Assembly (NCBI GenBank): GCA_050952085.1 | Contig: JBMNKH010000003.1 | Coordinates: forward strand, 186,001 to 250,000 | Length of the DNA: 64,000 nt | From: DTU015 sp012837895 | Lineage (GTDB): Bacteria > Bacillota > Sulfobacillia > Fermentithermobacillales > Fermentithermobacillaceae | Reading direction: 5' to 3' | Shown: piece by piece, positions 9,553-17,804 of the stretch | Layout of the letters: every line of letters starts with the position of its first letter | Position numbering within the stretch: the stretch's first letter is position 1 | The notes under the pieces: generated by a model | Database searches by the model: none | Told to the model about the DNA's origin: nothing | What the model saw: only the letters and a program-made list of their open reading frames with translations | Program-made: the position numbers and the translations under genes

Positions 9553-9578
9553 CGCCTGCCGGACTCAACCGGCAGGCG
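9553..9578. terminator. Intrinsic terminator between dppA and birA
   Basis: A perfect 10-bp stem CGCCTGCCGG/CCGGCAGGCG with a 6-nt loop sits between two convergent genes and is followed on the plus strand by GTTTA. It probably ends both transcripts. Confidence 0.75.
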
Positions 9579-9579
9579 T

Positions 9580-10599
9580 TTACTTGGGCCTGAGCGACAG
9601 ATCTCCTGCAGCAAAGCGTTTGATTTCTCCCGCTGAGCTACTGAGCAGAAGGCTGCCGTCGCTGTCCAGGCCCTGGAGGATGCCATGCTGTATCTCCTCT
9701 GAACCCAGGGCTGCATTATGTATCATCACGGGGCTTCCCACATAAGCTAGTTTAGGTTCAATCTCTGGGATGAGATCTTCGAGTCCTGATTCAAGGAACC
9801 GGAGATAACAAGGCTCAAACTCGTTTAGCACTCCGGCTATGAGTAAGTTCCTGTCTGTAATCTTCCCGGTCTGATCCAATACAGACGTCGACCGCTCTCT
9901 CACCCCAGGGGGCATGAGGGCTGCCGGAATATTGGCGTTAATCCCGATCCCCACAATCAGGTATTGGATTCTGCCTTGCTGGGCGCTGATTTCGCACAAT
10001 ATCCCAGCCAGTTTCCTGCCTTGCACCAACACGTCATTGGGCCACTTCACCACGGCGTTCAGCCCGGCGCGCTCAAGGGCCCTTGCAGTGGCGTAACCTG
10101 CCACAAGTGCCAGTGGGGGTATTCTGGCAGGTTGTATCTCCGGCTTAAGGATGAGCGACATGAATATCCCGCCCCTGGGTGATTCCCATTGCCTGCCCAG
10201 TCTGCCTTTGCCCTTGGTCTGGGTTTCGCATATGACCAACGTGCCGTCAGGGCAAGATTCAGCCAGCACCCGGGCGTCATCGTTGGTAGAAGCTGTGGTA
10301 AGGGTGTAGCATATTTGCCTTCCAAGCACCTGGGTCCTTAGTTGACTGTAAATCCCGGGGGCAGACAGGCTGTCCTGGCCTTCTGAAACGGTGCAGCCTG
10401 CTTCGCTCGCAGTTATCACACTGAAACCTTCGTCAAGCAAACTCTGGATATTCCGTTTTGCTTCCTCCACGGTGATACCGGTTCTGCCGGCTATCTCGTC
10501 CCACGAAAACACCCTGCCTTGTGATTCCAACAGCAAGTATAAGATGTCATATTTCACGCGCGTGTTTCCCGGAAATCTTATGTAATCTGGTGTGTTCAT
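9580..10599 (-). CDS. birA: Bifunctional biotin-protein ligase / biotin operon repressor BirA
   Basis: About 339 residues from the ATG at 10599, which follows AAAAAGGAACT; the frame stays open a little further upstream but without a better site. The N-terminal 60 residues form a helix-turn-helix (YLLLESQGRVFSWDEIAGRTG). The catalytic domain carries the biotinyl-AMP loop KGRLGRQWESPRGG and KWPNDVLVQGRKLAGIL, followed by the small C-terminal SH3-like domain. BirA activates biotin with ATP and attaches it to carboxylase carrier proteins; the DNA-binding domain allows biotin-dependent repression. It is the last gene of the minus-strand run that begins with the histidine kinase, but the roughly 105-bp gap to anmK means it may have its own promoter. 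Confidence 0.95.
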   Translation of the reverse strand: MNTPDYIRFPGNTRVKYDILYLLLESQGRVFSWDEIAGRTGITVEEAKRNIQSLLDEGFSVITASEAGCTVSEGQDSLSAPGIYSQLRTQVLGRQICYTLTTASTNDDARVLAESCPDGTLVICETQTKGKGRLGRQWESPRGGIFMSLILKPEIQPARIPPLALVAGYATARALERAGLNAVVKWPNDVLVQGRKLAGILCEISAQQGRIQYLIVGIGINANIPAALMPPGVRERSTSVLDQTGKITDRNLLIAGVLNEFEPCYLRFLESGLEDLIPEIEPKLAYVGSPVMIHNAALGSEEIQHGILQGLDSDGSLLLSSSAGEIKRFAAGDLSLRPK

Positions 10600-10704
10600 A
10601 GTTCCTTTTTCTCCTGGTAACTTCGGATTCTTGGGTGCATCGCTATTACAACCCACGGGCAGGTTATGACTTGTGCCACGGGGTACCTTTCGGTCTTGGA
10701 TAGT

Positions 10705-11943
10705 TCACCACGGCAACGCTAGTTTGCCCATGACCACAGGCCTGGCAGCTCCTGTTGCTGACGGGATATTGTTAGCCATTCCCCCGATAAACTGGTTACC
10801 TAAAATGGCAAACGCCAAAGCTTCTTTAGCCTTGTCAGAGATCCCGAAGTCTTGATGGGTAAGCACCTTGACCTTGGTGCAAGGGTTCAGCTTGGAGAGT
10901 TCCTGCTTCAGCCTGGTGACGAAATAGGCGTTCCGCGCACCGCCACCGCCGAGTATCACTTCGTCAATAGGCCCTTTTGGAAGCACCCACGACTTATACG
11001 ACGAGATTATCGACTGTACTGTAAGTTCTGACACTGTGGCAGCTATGTCCTCAAGATAGGGAACAGGATCCCACGATTCTCCGGATGTGCCCAGGAAGTG
11101 CTTGTACTCATCCAGGATCTTCGCCGTATACTGCTGGCCAAAAGCTTCCCTGCCTGTTGACTTAGGCGGGAGCTTGGCGAAGTATTCGTTTGACATGAGA
11201 TGGTCGAGAAAAAGGCGGTTGACAGTTCCTGAGAAAGCTAACTTGCCGTCAGTGTCCATGGTTTGTTTGCCCTGAGTCAACATATCCACTACGGCATCAA
11301 CCACCATGTTGCCAGGGCCGGTATCGAATGCTATCACATCTTCAGGGGTACACCCAGGTGGGAGGTAGGTCAGGTTAGCTATCCCCCCGATGTTCTGCAC
11401 GATCCTGCCTAGTGAAGCATCCCTGAACAGGATGTAGTCTGCAAACGGAACCAGGGGTGCTCCCTGGCCTCCTTGGGCCATGTCAGCAGGCCGGAAATCG
11501 CCTACTGTGACAATCCCGGTGAGCTGGGCTATCACTGAGATGTCGCCTACCTGCAGGGTAGCGCGTACAGGAAGGGATTCGTGGTCTGTATCAGGAAAGT
11601 GGGCAAGGGTTTGGCCGTGGGAAGCAATGAGGTCCATATCTGACTTATCATAGTCTGCTTCTTCAATGCATTTGAGCGTCGCTTGAGCGAAAACCCTTGC
11701 TATCAGGAAATTAAGCCTGGCGACTTCCTCAACGTCCAGGCTGCCTATCTTGTGGGTAAGCAGGTGCCTCACATGTGAGGGGTAATCCACTGATGCAAGG
11801 TGTACAACCCTGGCCCGGGTATCCGGCCCGAACCCTGAGATTTCGCACAGGCAGGCATCTACTTCGTCGGCGGAAGTGCCTGACATCAGTCCTATTATCA
11901 TTCTTGAAGGTTTGCTGCAGATTCTTGTTAGCCAACCGGTCAT
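10705..11943 (-). CDS. anmK: Anhydro-N-acetylmuramic acid kinase AnmK
   Basis: A 412-residue protein containing GLMSGTSADEVDACL at the N terminus (phosphate-binding GMSGTS motif), NIGGIANLTYLP and FDTGPGNMVVDAVV, which are all typical of AnmK. The enzyme hydrolyses and phosphorylates 1,6-anhydro-MurNAc to MurNAc 6-phosphate, the substrate of the MurQ half encoded upstream. The start ATG follows GGAGGT at a good distance and lies 16 bases after the nagZ stop, so the two are co-transcribed. The N terminus is about 13 residues longer than the usual start next to the kinase motif. Its presence implies that anhydromuropeptides reach the cytoplasm. Confidence 0.95.
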   Translation of the reverse strand: MTGWLTRICSKPSRMIIGLMSGTSADEVDACLCEISGFGPDTRARVVHLASVDYPSHVRHLLTHKIGSLDVEEVARLNFLIARVFAQATLKCIEEADYDKSDMDLIASHGQTLAHFPDTDHESLPVRATLQVGDISVIAQLTGIVTVGDFRPADMAQGGQGAPLVPFADYILFRDASLGRIVQNIGGIANLTYLPPGCTPEDVIAFDTGPGNMVVDAVVDMLTQGKQTMDTDGKLAFSGTVNRLFLDHLMSNEYFAKLPPKSTGREAFGQQYTAKILDEYKHFLGTSGESWDPVPYLEDIAATVSELTVQSIISSYKSWVLPKGPIDEVILGGGGARNAYFVTRLKQELSKLNPCTKVKVLTHQDFGISDKAKEALAFAILGNQFIGGMANNIPSATGAARPVVMGKLALPW

Positions 11944-11959
11944 TGATCTACCTCCGTCC

Positions 11960-13582
11960 CTAGTTTAGGCTGAGCCCTGGAATAGTTACAGGCAGTTTGC
12001 CTGAGGGTGCCCTCTTGCCGGTAAGCACGTGGGCAAGGGCGCGCATAGTTTCAGGGCGGCTGCTGTATGTGCACAAGTAGGTATGGGCAGCAGGGATCAC
12101 CCTGATGTCATAGGGGCTCCTAGTTGCAATGAGCAAAGCGTTGGGCACAGCTTCGATAACCTTCTGTGCAAACTTTGCTTGGAACGGGTTTTTGACTGCG
12201 TCCTGGGTGAGGATGATAGTCGCGTCTGCTTTGTCTGCCAGCGTTAGGCAGGTCTCCAGGGCGTCCGGCCCGTCTATGTCAATCTCATCTATCTTGAGGG
12301 TGCTGCACAAGCTCAGAAGGCTCTTTCCCAATCCGGTTCTCGGCCCGGTTTCGGCCACGGCACTTTGTTGCTTTAGAGGATCATCCTCGACCTGGAGCAG
12401 CCTCTTGGGCATAGTGGCGGCCAGGCACAGTCTCATCTTGCGGCCATCAGGTGGGACCAGGGGGAGCAGGTTTTTGTCGTTTTTCACCAGGGTAATCGAT
12501 CGCAGGTGGAGTTCGTGAAAAAGCTCTTCAAACCGTGGGTCGTACGCATTTCCGGCTGGGACAGGGTTAGGAATCTGGAACGCCCGCTTGAGATCAAGTA
12601 CGCGGTTTACTGATTCATCCAGCCGCTTTTCTGAAACCTCACCTGATTTTACAGCTTCCAACAGACCGGCCCATGCTTGTTCCTGGAACTCGCGTGTATG
12701 TGAGATGAGGAGCAAGTCACATCCTGCCTTGAACGCTTCCACAGCGCCCCTTGCAGTCCCAGGATGCTTAGAAATTGCGTTCATCTCAAGGCAGTCAGTC
12801 ATTATCGCACCTTGGAATCCTAAGGTGTCCCTCAGCAGCCCTCTCAGTACCGCGTTAGATAAGGTGGCAGGCTTTTGGCTGTCAATTGCCTGAAATACGA
12901 TATGGGCGGTCATAATTGCAGGGATACCCGCTTTTATTGCCTTCTTGAACGGAACCAGTTCACATGAGTTTAGCCGTTCCATGGAATGGGGCAATACCGG
13001 TAAGTCCAGATGGGAGTCTACAGAGGTATTGCCGTGTCCCGGGAAATGCTTGCCGGTTGCAATCACCCCTCCGCGGCGGTAGCCTTCTGCAGCAAGCACG
13101 CCGTACCTGGCAACAAGCTCAGGGTCTTCGCCGAAAGACCTGATGCCTATGATCGGGTTTTCAGGATTGTCGTTGACGTCAAGCACCGGAGCGGCGTTGA
13201 GGTTTATCCCTGCGCTGCGAAGCTGGATGGCTGTAGCGTACGATGCTTCTTCTATGAACTTGTCGTCCCCGCCGGCAACTGCTGCAGCCAGGGACATGGG
13301 TCCCGGCATGACCGGTATACCCTGGGTCAGCCTTGCTACAACCCCTCCTTCTTGGTCTGCGGCAATAAACAGCGGGATGCCCGGGCTTGAATTGCGTGCC
13401 CACTCTTGCAGTTGGGCTGACAGCATAGCTGTTTCTTCCACAGTGCCGCAGTTGCGGGCAAAATATATAATGCCTGCAGGTTTGAAGTTCCTGATCAGGT
13501 AGTGGGCGTCTTCAGGGTCCTTTCCCGGGAATCCAAACATGAACACCTGTCCGATTTTCTCTTCGAGAGTAAGCTGTTCCAC
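11960..13582 (-). CDS. nagZ: Beta-N-acetylglucosaminidase NagZ (glycoside hydrolase family 3)
   Basis: About 540 residues from the GTG at 13582, chosen because AAGGAGG precedes it; the longer open frame overlaps the upstream gene. The N-terminal GH3 barrel shows KHFPGHGNTSVDSHLDLP, which contains the Asp-His dyad of NagZ, and the nucleophile region GAIMTDCLEMNAI. A C-terminal alpha/beta domain of about 200 residues is present, as in the two-domain NagZ of Bacillus subtilis. NagZ removes GlcNAc from GlcNAc-MurNAc or muropeptides. No signal peptide is visible, whereas B. subtilis NagZ is exported, so a cytoplasmic site is likely here. It lies between the MurQ fusion and anmK in one operon. Confidence 0.94.
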   Translation of the reverse strand: MEQLTLEEKIGQVFMFGFPGKDPEDAHYLIRNFKPAGIIYFARNCGTVEETAMLSAQLQEWARNSSPGIPLFIAADQEGGVVARLTQGIPVMPGPMSLAAAVAGGDDKFIEEASYATAIQLRSAGINLNAAPVLDVNDNPENPIIGIRSFGEDPELVARYGVLAAEGYRRGGVIATGKHFPGHGNTSVDSHLDLPVLPHSMERLNSCELVPFKKAIKAGIPAIMTAHIVFQAIDSQKPATLSNAVLRGLLRDTLGFQGAIMTDCLEMNAISKHPGTARGAVEAFKAGCDLLLISHTREFQEQAWAGLLEAVKSGEVSEKRLDESVNRVLDLKRAFQIPNPVPAGNAYDPRFEELFHELHLRSITLVKNDKNLLPLVPPDGRKMRLCLAATMPKRLLQVEDDPLKQQSAVAETGPRTGLGKSLLSLCSTLKIDEIDIDGPDALETCLTLADKADATIILTQDAVKNPFQAKFAQKVIEAVPNALLIATRSPYDIRVIPAAHTYLCTYSSRPETMRALAHVLTGKRAPSGKLPVTIPGLSLN

Positions 13583-13604
13583 CGGCCTTACCTCCTTGTC
13601 GCCC

Positions 13605-15689
13605 CTATTTTTCAATTGCTGCCGAAACTCCGTTGGCGAACCTTGCCCGCAGCCTGATGTGGGCATTGCCTTCCCGCCCTGAGTGCACCCTGTTGGTCAG
13701 CAGGATGATGGCAAGGTTCTGGGCAGGATCGCACCACAGGCTTGTACCTGTAAACCCGGTATGCCCGTATGCCACATCGGACAGGAAGTCTCCGCCTGAT
13801 GAAAAGGTCATCGACTTGAGCATCCAGCCGAGGCATCTCCGTTCTTCGAGGTTCACTTGTTCTTTTATGGCTGCCAAGACTGTGCTCTTGCCCAGGATCC
13901 GGGTGTCTCCCCAACGGCCGTTGTTGAGCCACATAAGGGCATACTTGGCCGTATCTTCTGCAGTGCTGAAGAGCCCTGCGTGGCCGGCTATTCCTCCCAA
14001 TGCATGGGCGTTTTCATCGTGCACTTCGCCCCACATCACCTTGCCGAAGTCCTCACGGTATTCTGTAGCAGCTATCCTGTGTCTTAAAGATTCAGGCGGC
14101 GCGAAACCAGTATCATACATGCCAAGGGGCCGGAACACCTTTTCTTCAGAGAATTGCTTGATGTTCATTCCGGTTACCCTTTCAACTATCTCGCCTAAGA
14201 GTATGAAGCCGAGGTCGCTATATATCACCTGTTTTCCAGGATGGTTGCCTTCGGGGATTTCCAGGGAGCATATCCTTTCGATAATCTGCTTGCCTTCGAG
14301 CCCTTCCTTCCAGAATTGGATGTGGTCGGGCAACCCGGAAGTATGGCTCATCAGGTGCCTTATAGTGATAGCGTGTTTGCCGTGGGCTCCGAATTTAGGT
14401 ATGAACATGGAGACAGGGTCATCAAGGCGGAATTTGCCTTGTTCGCATAGCATCAGTACTGACGGGGTGGTAGCTATCACCTTGGTGAGTGAAGCCATGT
14501 CGAAAATGGTGTTGGGGGTTACAGGCACCCGCTCAGGTGTCCGGGCAGCCCAACCCCAAGCCCGCGGACCGATGACCACGTTGTTCCTGATTACTGCAGC
14601 TACCGCGCCGGGTATGGGCCCTTCGCCGTCACCCACAGTTTCACGGACTACTCCAAACGCTTGTTCAAGTCTTCCAGGGTCGAACCCTGCTTCTTCCGGT
14701 GTACCGAAGTACAGTGTTTGTTTGGCCTCAGTTGAAACAGTCTTACAGGTCATTTGAGGGATTCTCCTTTCAGTAAAGTCTTCTCCCATGGCCAGTCTAA
14801 GAGCTTTCCTTATGGAACCGGAAGCTTGTCTAAGGGCGTTCCTGGCGTCATCAAGGTCGAGCCCTGACATCAGCATGATCAGCGCAGGCGCAATTTCGCC
14901 GTCCGATTGTTCTAAAGCAGCTTGTATCTGGTCAGGTTCACACTGTGTGGCTTCCTGAAGGATGCGCCTGGCCCTTGAGGACAGTTTTTGGTTGGTCGGG
15001 CTGGTGCCTGCCATGAGGTTTGAGTAGGTCCTGCCCAGAGCTATCATTGCTGCTGTGGATATCATATTGAGTACCATTTTCTGAGCCGTACCGTTCTTCA
15101 GGCGGGTGGAGCCTGTGATCACTTCAGGCCCTACGTCAGGGGATATGGTAGTCTGAGCGCAACCGGCCACAGGCCCCCTGGGGTCACCTACGACAGCTAT
15201 GGTCTTGCAGCCTGATGAAATTGCTGCCTTCATTGCCCCCAGCACAAAGGGAGTCCTCCCGCTGGCAGCAATGCCCACGACCACATCGTCGCGGTTGGGC
15301 CGGTGTGCCATGAGGGCTTCCTTGCCGTCTTGTTCGCTGTCTTCAGCGCCTTCAATTGCGGAGAACACAGCTTGTTTACCACCGGATATGATCGCTATAG
15401 CCCTGTCCCTGGGCAAGCCAAACGTAGGACTGAGTTCCGCTGCGTCAAGGATTCCCAGGCGACCGCTTGTGCCTGCACCTACATAGAACAGACGGCCCCC
15501 GTTTGACAAGCTCTCAACCACCATTTCCACAGCTTCTTGGATTTTGGGGATCTCGCGGGCTATCGCAGGAGCGATCCTGTGGCCTTCGCAGTTCATGACC
15601 TCAAGGATTTTGCGCAACGGCCATGTATCTATGTCTCTTGTCAGTGGATTTGAGTTTTCAGTTCTGGGAACAAAAGCTTCCTTATTCAT
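13605..15689 (-). CDS. murQ: MurQ etherase fused to a beta-lactamase-fold (AmiE-like) hydrolase
   Basis: One continuous frame of about 694 residues joins two enzymes. Residues 1 to about 300 are N-acetylmuramic acid 6-phosphate etherase MurQ: SNGGRLFYVGAGTSGRLGIL, VVGIAASGRTPFVLG, the acidic pair in SAIEGAED, and GSTRLKNGTAQKMVLNM. After a short linker, residues from about 330 to the end form a class C beta-lactamase/PBP4-like serine hydrolase with SLTK (SxxK), YSD (YxN position) and HTG (KTG position). In B. subtilis the separate neighbouring gene amiE (ybbE) encodes a beta-lactamase-family N-acetylmuramyl-L-alanine amidase used in muropeptide rescue, so this half is probably AmiE-like. The ATG at 15689 sits 9 bases after GAGGGG. 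The fusion is continuous with no sign of a frameshift. Confidence 0.92.
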   Translation of the reverse strand: MNKEAFVPRTENSNPLTRDIDTWPLRKILEVMNCEGHRIAPAIAREIPKIQEAVEMVVESLSNGGRLFYVGAGTSGRLGILDAAELSPTFGLPRDRAIAIISGGKQAVFSAIEGAEDSEQDGKEALMAHRPNRDDVVVGIAASGRTPFVLGAMKAAISSGCKTIAVVGDPRGPVAGCAQTTISPDVGPEVITGSTRLKNGTAQKMVLNMISTAAMIALGRTYSNLMAGTSPTNQKLSSRARRILQEATQCEPDQIQAALEQSDGEIAPALIMLMSGLDLDDARNALRQASGSIRKALRLAMGEDFTERRIPQMTCKTVSTEAKQTLYFGTPEEAGFDPGRLEQAFGVVRETVGDGEGPIPGAVAAVIRNNVVIGPRAWGWAARTPERVPVTPNTIFDMASLTKVIATTPSVLMLCEQGKFRLDDPVSMFIPKFGAHGKHAITIRHLMSHTSGLPDHIQFWKEGLEGKQIIERICSLEIPEGNHPGKQVIYSDLGFILLGEIVERVTGMNIKQFSEEKVFRPLGMYDTGFAPPESLRHRIAATEYREDFGKVMWGEVHDENAHALGGIAGHAGLFSTAEDTAKYALMWLNNGRWGDTRILGKSTVLAAIKEQVNLEERRCLGWMLKSMTFSSGGDFLSDVAYGHTGFTGTSLWCDPAQNLAIILLTNRVHSGREGNAHIRLRARFANGVSAAIEK

Positions 15690-15701
15690 TGGCATGACCC
15701 C

Positions 15702-16640
15702 TCAACATCGGTGTAGTCGCGCTTGCTGCCGGAGCATAGTGTCCCGCGCAAGCAAAGCTGCCCCTACGTGGGGCGGTTCCAGGGGGAATATTGCCCTGGC
15801 CTTTGGAACGGTTGTTTCCAGGTGTGAGATAAACGCATTCTTGAAACCGGCTTGTGAAAAGCAGCCGCCTATCATGGCTACAAGTGTTTCGCCTGCGAAC
15901 TCTAGTGCTTTATGCACTGCCCGGACCATGACAGCTAGTTCCATAGATTCTTCCTGAATGATCTTGCGTGCAGCCGCGTCGCCTTTTTCATACTCTTCGA
16001 AAACCACTACGGCTAGGGCTGCGATTTGCTCTCTGCTCAGGGGGTGAACTGCAGCAAAGATATCCTCAGGGGTATTCAGGCAGAAATGGGCAACAAACCT
16101 GTCAGTGAGGGAGGTGGCCTGGCTTCTCCCGTCATAAGCACGCAGCGCAGCGGTAAGCCCTTTCTTGGCTATCATGAACCCGCTCCCTTCATCGCCCAAG
16201 AGGGAGCCCCATCCGCCGGAGCGCTTGTATTTCCCATTGCGCACTCCCAAGCAGTTGGACCCTGTGCCTGAGATCACAGCTATACCGTCCTGGCCTTCAA
16301 GGGCTCCGTGGAGGGCTCCTTTTACGTCTTCCACAACCAAGAACGGGATACCGGCGAACAGAGGCTTGAGGAGATCAGCAGCTCTCACTTTGTTTTGGTC
16401 AGAGCCGGCCCCGGCAAGGGCTGCACAAGCAGCTGAAACCGTAAGTCCCGGATATTTGGCGCTCGCTGCCCTACGTGCAGCATCCAGGGCGTCTTGTACG
16501 GATTTTTTGGCTTGGTCTTCAGGGGTGTAGTTTATGTTGCTGGGCCCGCCTGCGCCCAGAGCAACCACTTGGCCTGTTTCATCGATTATGCACGCTGTGG
16601 TGGAAGTGCCCCCGCCATCGATTCCCAGGAAAAAACGCAT
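15702..16640 (-). CDS. murK: BadF/BadG-family sugar kinase, MurNAc/GlcNAc kinase (MurK-like)
   Basis: About 312 residues of the ASKHA fold. The phosphate-1 loop is FLGIDGGGTSTTACIID, a second glycine-rich loop is VISGTGSNCLGV, and GWGSLLGDEGSGFMI is the typical signature of N-acetylglucosamine kinases of this family. Clostridial MurK phosphorylates both MurNAc and GlcNAc at O6. Between namZ and murQ, its likely job is to turn free MurNAc released by NamZ into MurNAc 6-phosphate for MurQ. The ATG at 16640 follows GAAGGG; six codons upstream there is another in-frame ATG that overlaps the namZ stop. Exact sugar preference cannot be read from the sequence. Confidence 0.87.
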   Translation of the reverse strand: MRFFLGIDGGGTSTTACIIDETGQVVALGAGGPSNINYTPEDQAKKSVQDALDAARRAASAKYPGLTVSAACAALAGAGSDQNKVRAADLLKPLFAGIPFLVVEDVKGALHGALEGQDGIAVISGTGSNCLGVRNGKYKRSGGWGSLLGDEGSGFMIAKKGLTAALRAYDGRSQATSLTDRFVAHFCLNTPEDIFAAVHPLSREQIAALAVVVFEEYEKGDAAARKIIQEESMELAVMVRAVHKALEFAGETLVAMIGGCFSQAGFKNAFISHLETTVPKARAIFPLEPPHVGAALLARDTMLRQQARLHRC

Positions 16641-16654
16641 TCCGGACCCTTCTT

Positions 16655-17803
16655 TCACACATATATCAAGTAATCTTGACGTTTCTTCTTGAACTCTTCA
16701 GCCTCTTGAGACCAGATGCTAAGGAGTGATTCAGGCGAATCGTCATCTGCCAAGGCGGCGCTCAGCTGATCCCCGCCGCACAACAGATCCAGGAAATGCT
16801 TTCTGTCCGGGCCTGGGGGCGTAAGTTCAAAATCATCAGGGTACAGGTCCCTCAACGCAAAAACCAACCTCACGCCCAGTTCTACAGGCTGTACTTTCTC
16901 AGGTTCAAGTATGTGTATTTGAATCCCTCTGCAAACCTGATTGGTCCACTTGCTAAATGACGGCCGGAAATACACAGGTCTGGTCCTTATGCCAGGCAAT
17001 CCCATTTCATTGAGGGTTTGCGACAGTTCAGGCCCGTCGATCCATGGCGCGCCCAATACTTGAAACGGAACTGAAGTGCCCCGGCCTTCTGATACGTTGG
17101 TGCCTTCAAGCAGGCACGTACCGGGATAAAGCAAGGCCATTTCGATTGACGGGGCGCTGGGTGATGTGGGTACCCAGGGCAGCCCTGTATCCGGGAAGTA
17201 CATATCACGGGACCAGTTTTTCAAGGGTACAACTGAAGGCCGGGCGAGGCCCTTTTCAGAAGCTACAAACATGGCAATCTCCCCTGGAGTCATCCCGTGG
17301 CGGATGGCAATGTGGGCGTAAGCTACAGGGGATATCCAGGAGGGCCTTGTGACATTGCCCTCTACAGCTATGCCTCCTATGGGATTGGCCCTGTCCAGCA
17401 CCACAAATTCGATGTCATTGGCTGATGCTGCTTCCAGGGAAAGCAGCATTGTGGACATGTATGTGTAATACCGTGCTCCTATGTCCTGGATATCAAAGAT
17501 CAAGACATCCACGTCTTGCAGCATATCTTGAGTAGGTTGTTGGGTTTCTCCAAACAAGCTGTAAATCGGGATTCCGGTTCCAGGGTACATGGAACTTTCC
17601 ACATATTCGCCGTCAGGGTAATCCCCAAATAGGCCGTGTTCAGGTGAAAACAGGGCGGTTATCTTGTACCCTTGCTTGAGCATGAGATCGATATTCTGGT
17701 CAAGTTCAGGGCCAACGCCTGTGTGGTTGGTAATAAGACCTATCCTCTTGTTCATATATGATTTGTTAGCGATCATGACTTCCAATCCAGTTGACACGCG
17801 CAT
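16655..17803 (-). CDS. namZ: Exo-beta-N-acetylmuramidase NamZ (DUF1343 family)
   Basis: About 382 residues. The N-terminal part has GLITNHTGV, ALFSPEHGLFG and IPIYSLFGETQQPTQDML, which are characteristic of the DUF1343 family, plus DIQDIGARYYTYMSTM. The family was shown in B. subtilis (YbbC) to cleave MurNAc from the non-reducing end of peptidoglycan fragments. The ATG at 17803 lies next to the stop of the histidine kinase gene (17805-17807), so translation is likely coupled. There is no signal peptide, unlike the secreted B. subtilis enzyme. In the operon it would supply MurNAc to the kinase and etherase encoded immediately downstream. Confidence 0.9.
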   Translation of the reverse strand: MRVSTGLEVMIANKSYMNKRIGLITNHTGVGPELDQNIDLMLKQGYKITALFSPEHGLFGDYPDGEYVESSMYPGTGIPIYSLFGETQQPTQDMLQDVDVLIFDIQDIGARYYTYMSTMLLSLEAASANDIEFVVLDRANPIGGIAVEGNVTRPSWISPVAYAHIAIRHGMTPGEIAMFVASEKGLARPSVVPLKNWSRDMYFPDTGLPWVPTSPSAPSIEMALLYPGTCLLEGTNVSEGRGTSVPFQVLGAPWIDGPELSQTLNEMGLPGIRTRPVYFRPSFSKWTNQVCRGIQIHILEPEKVQPVELGVRLVFALRDLYPDDFELTPPGPDRKHFLDLLCGGDQLSAALADDDSPESLLSIWSQEAEEFKKKRQDYLIYV

Positions 17804-17804
17804 T

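Noticed and set aside
13633..14757. A 374-codon open frame on the plus strand opposite the hydrolase half of the MurQ fusion
   Set aside because: It is a shadow frame: Ser/Pro/Arg-rich with no recognisable motif, while the minus strand encodes a clear beta-lactamase-fold domain.
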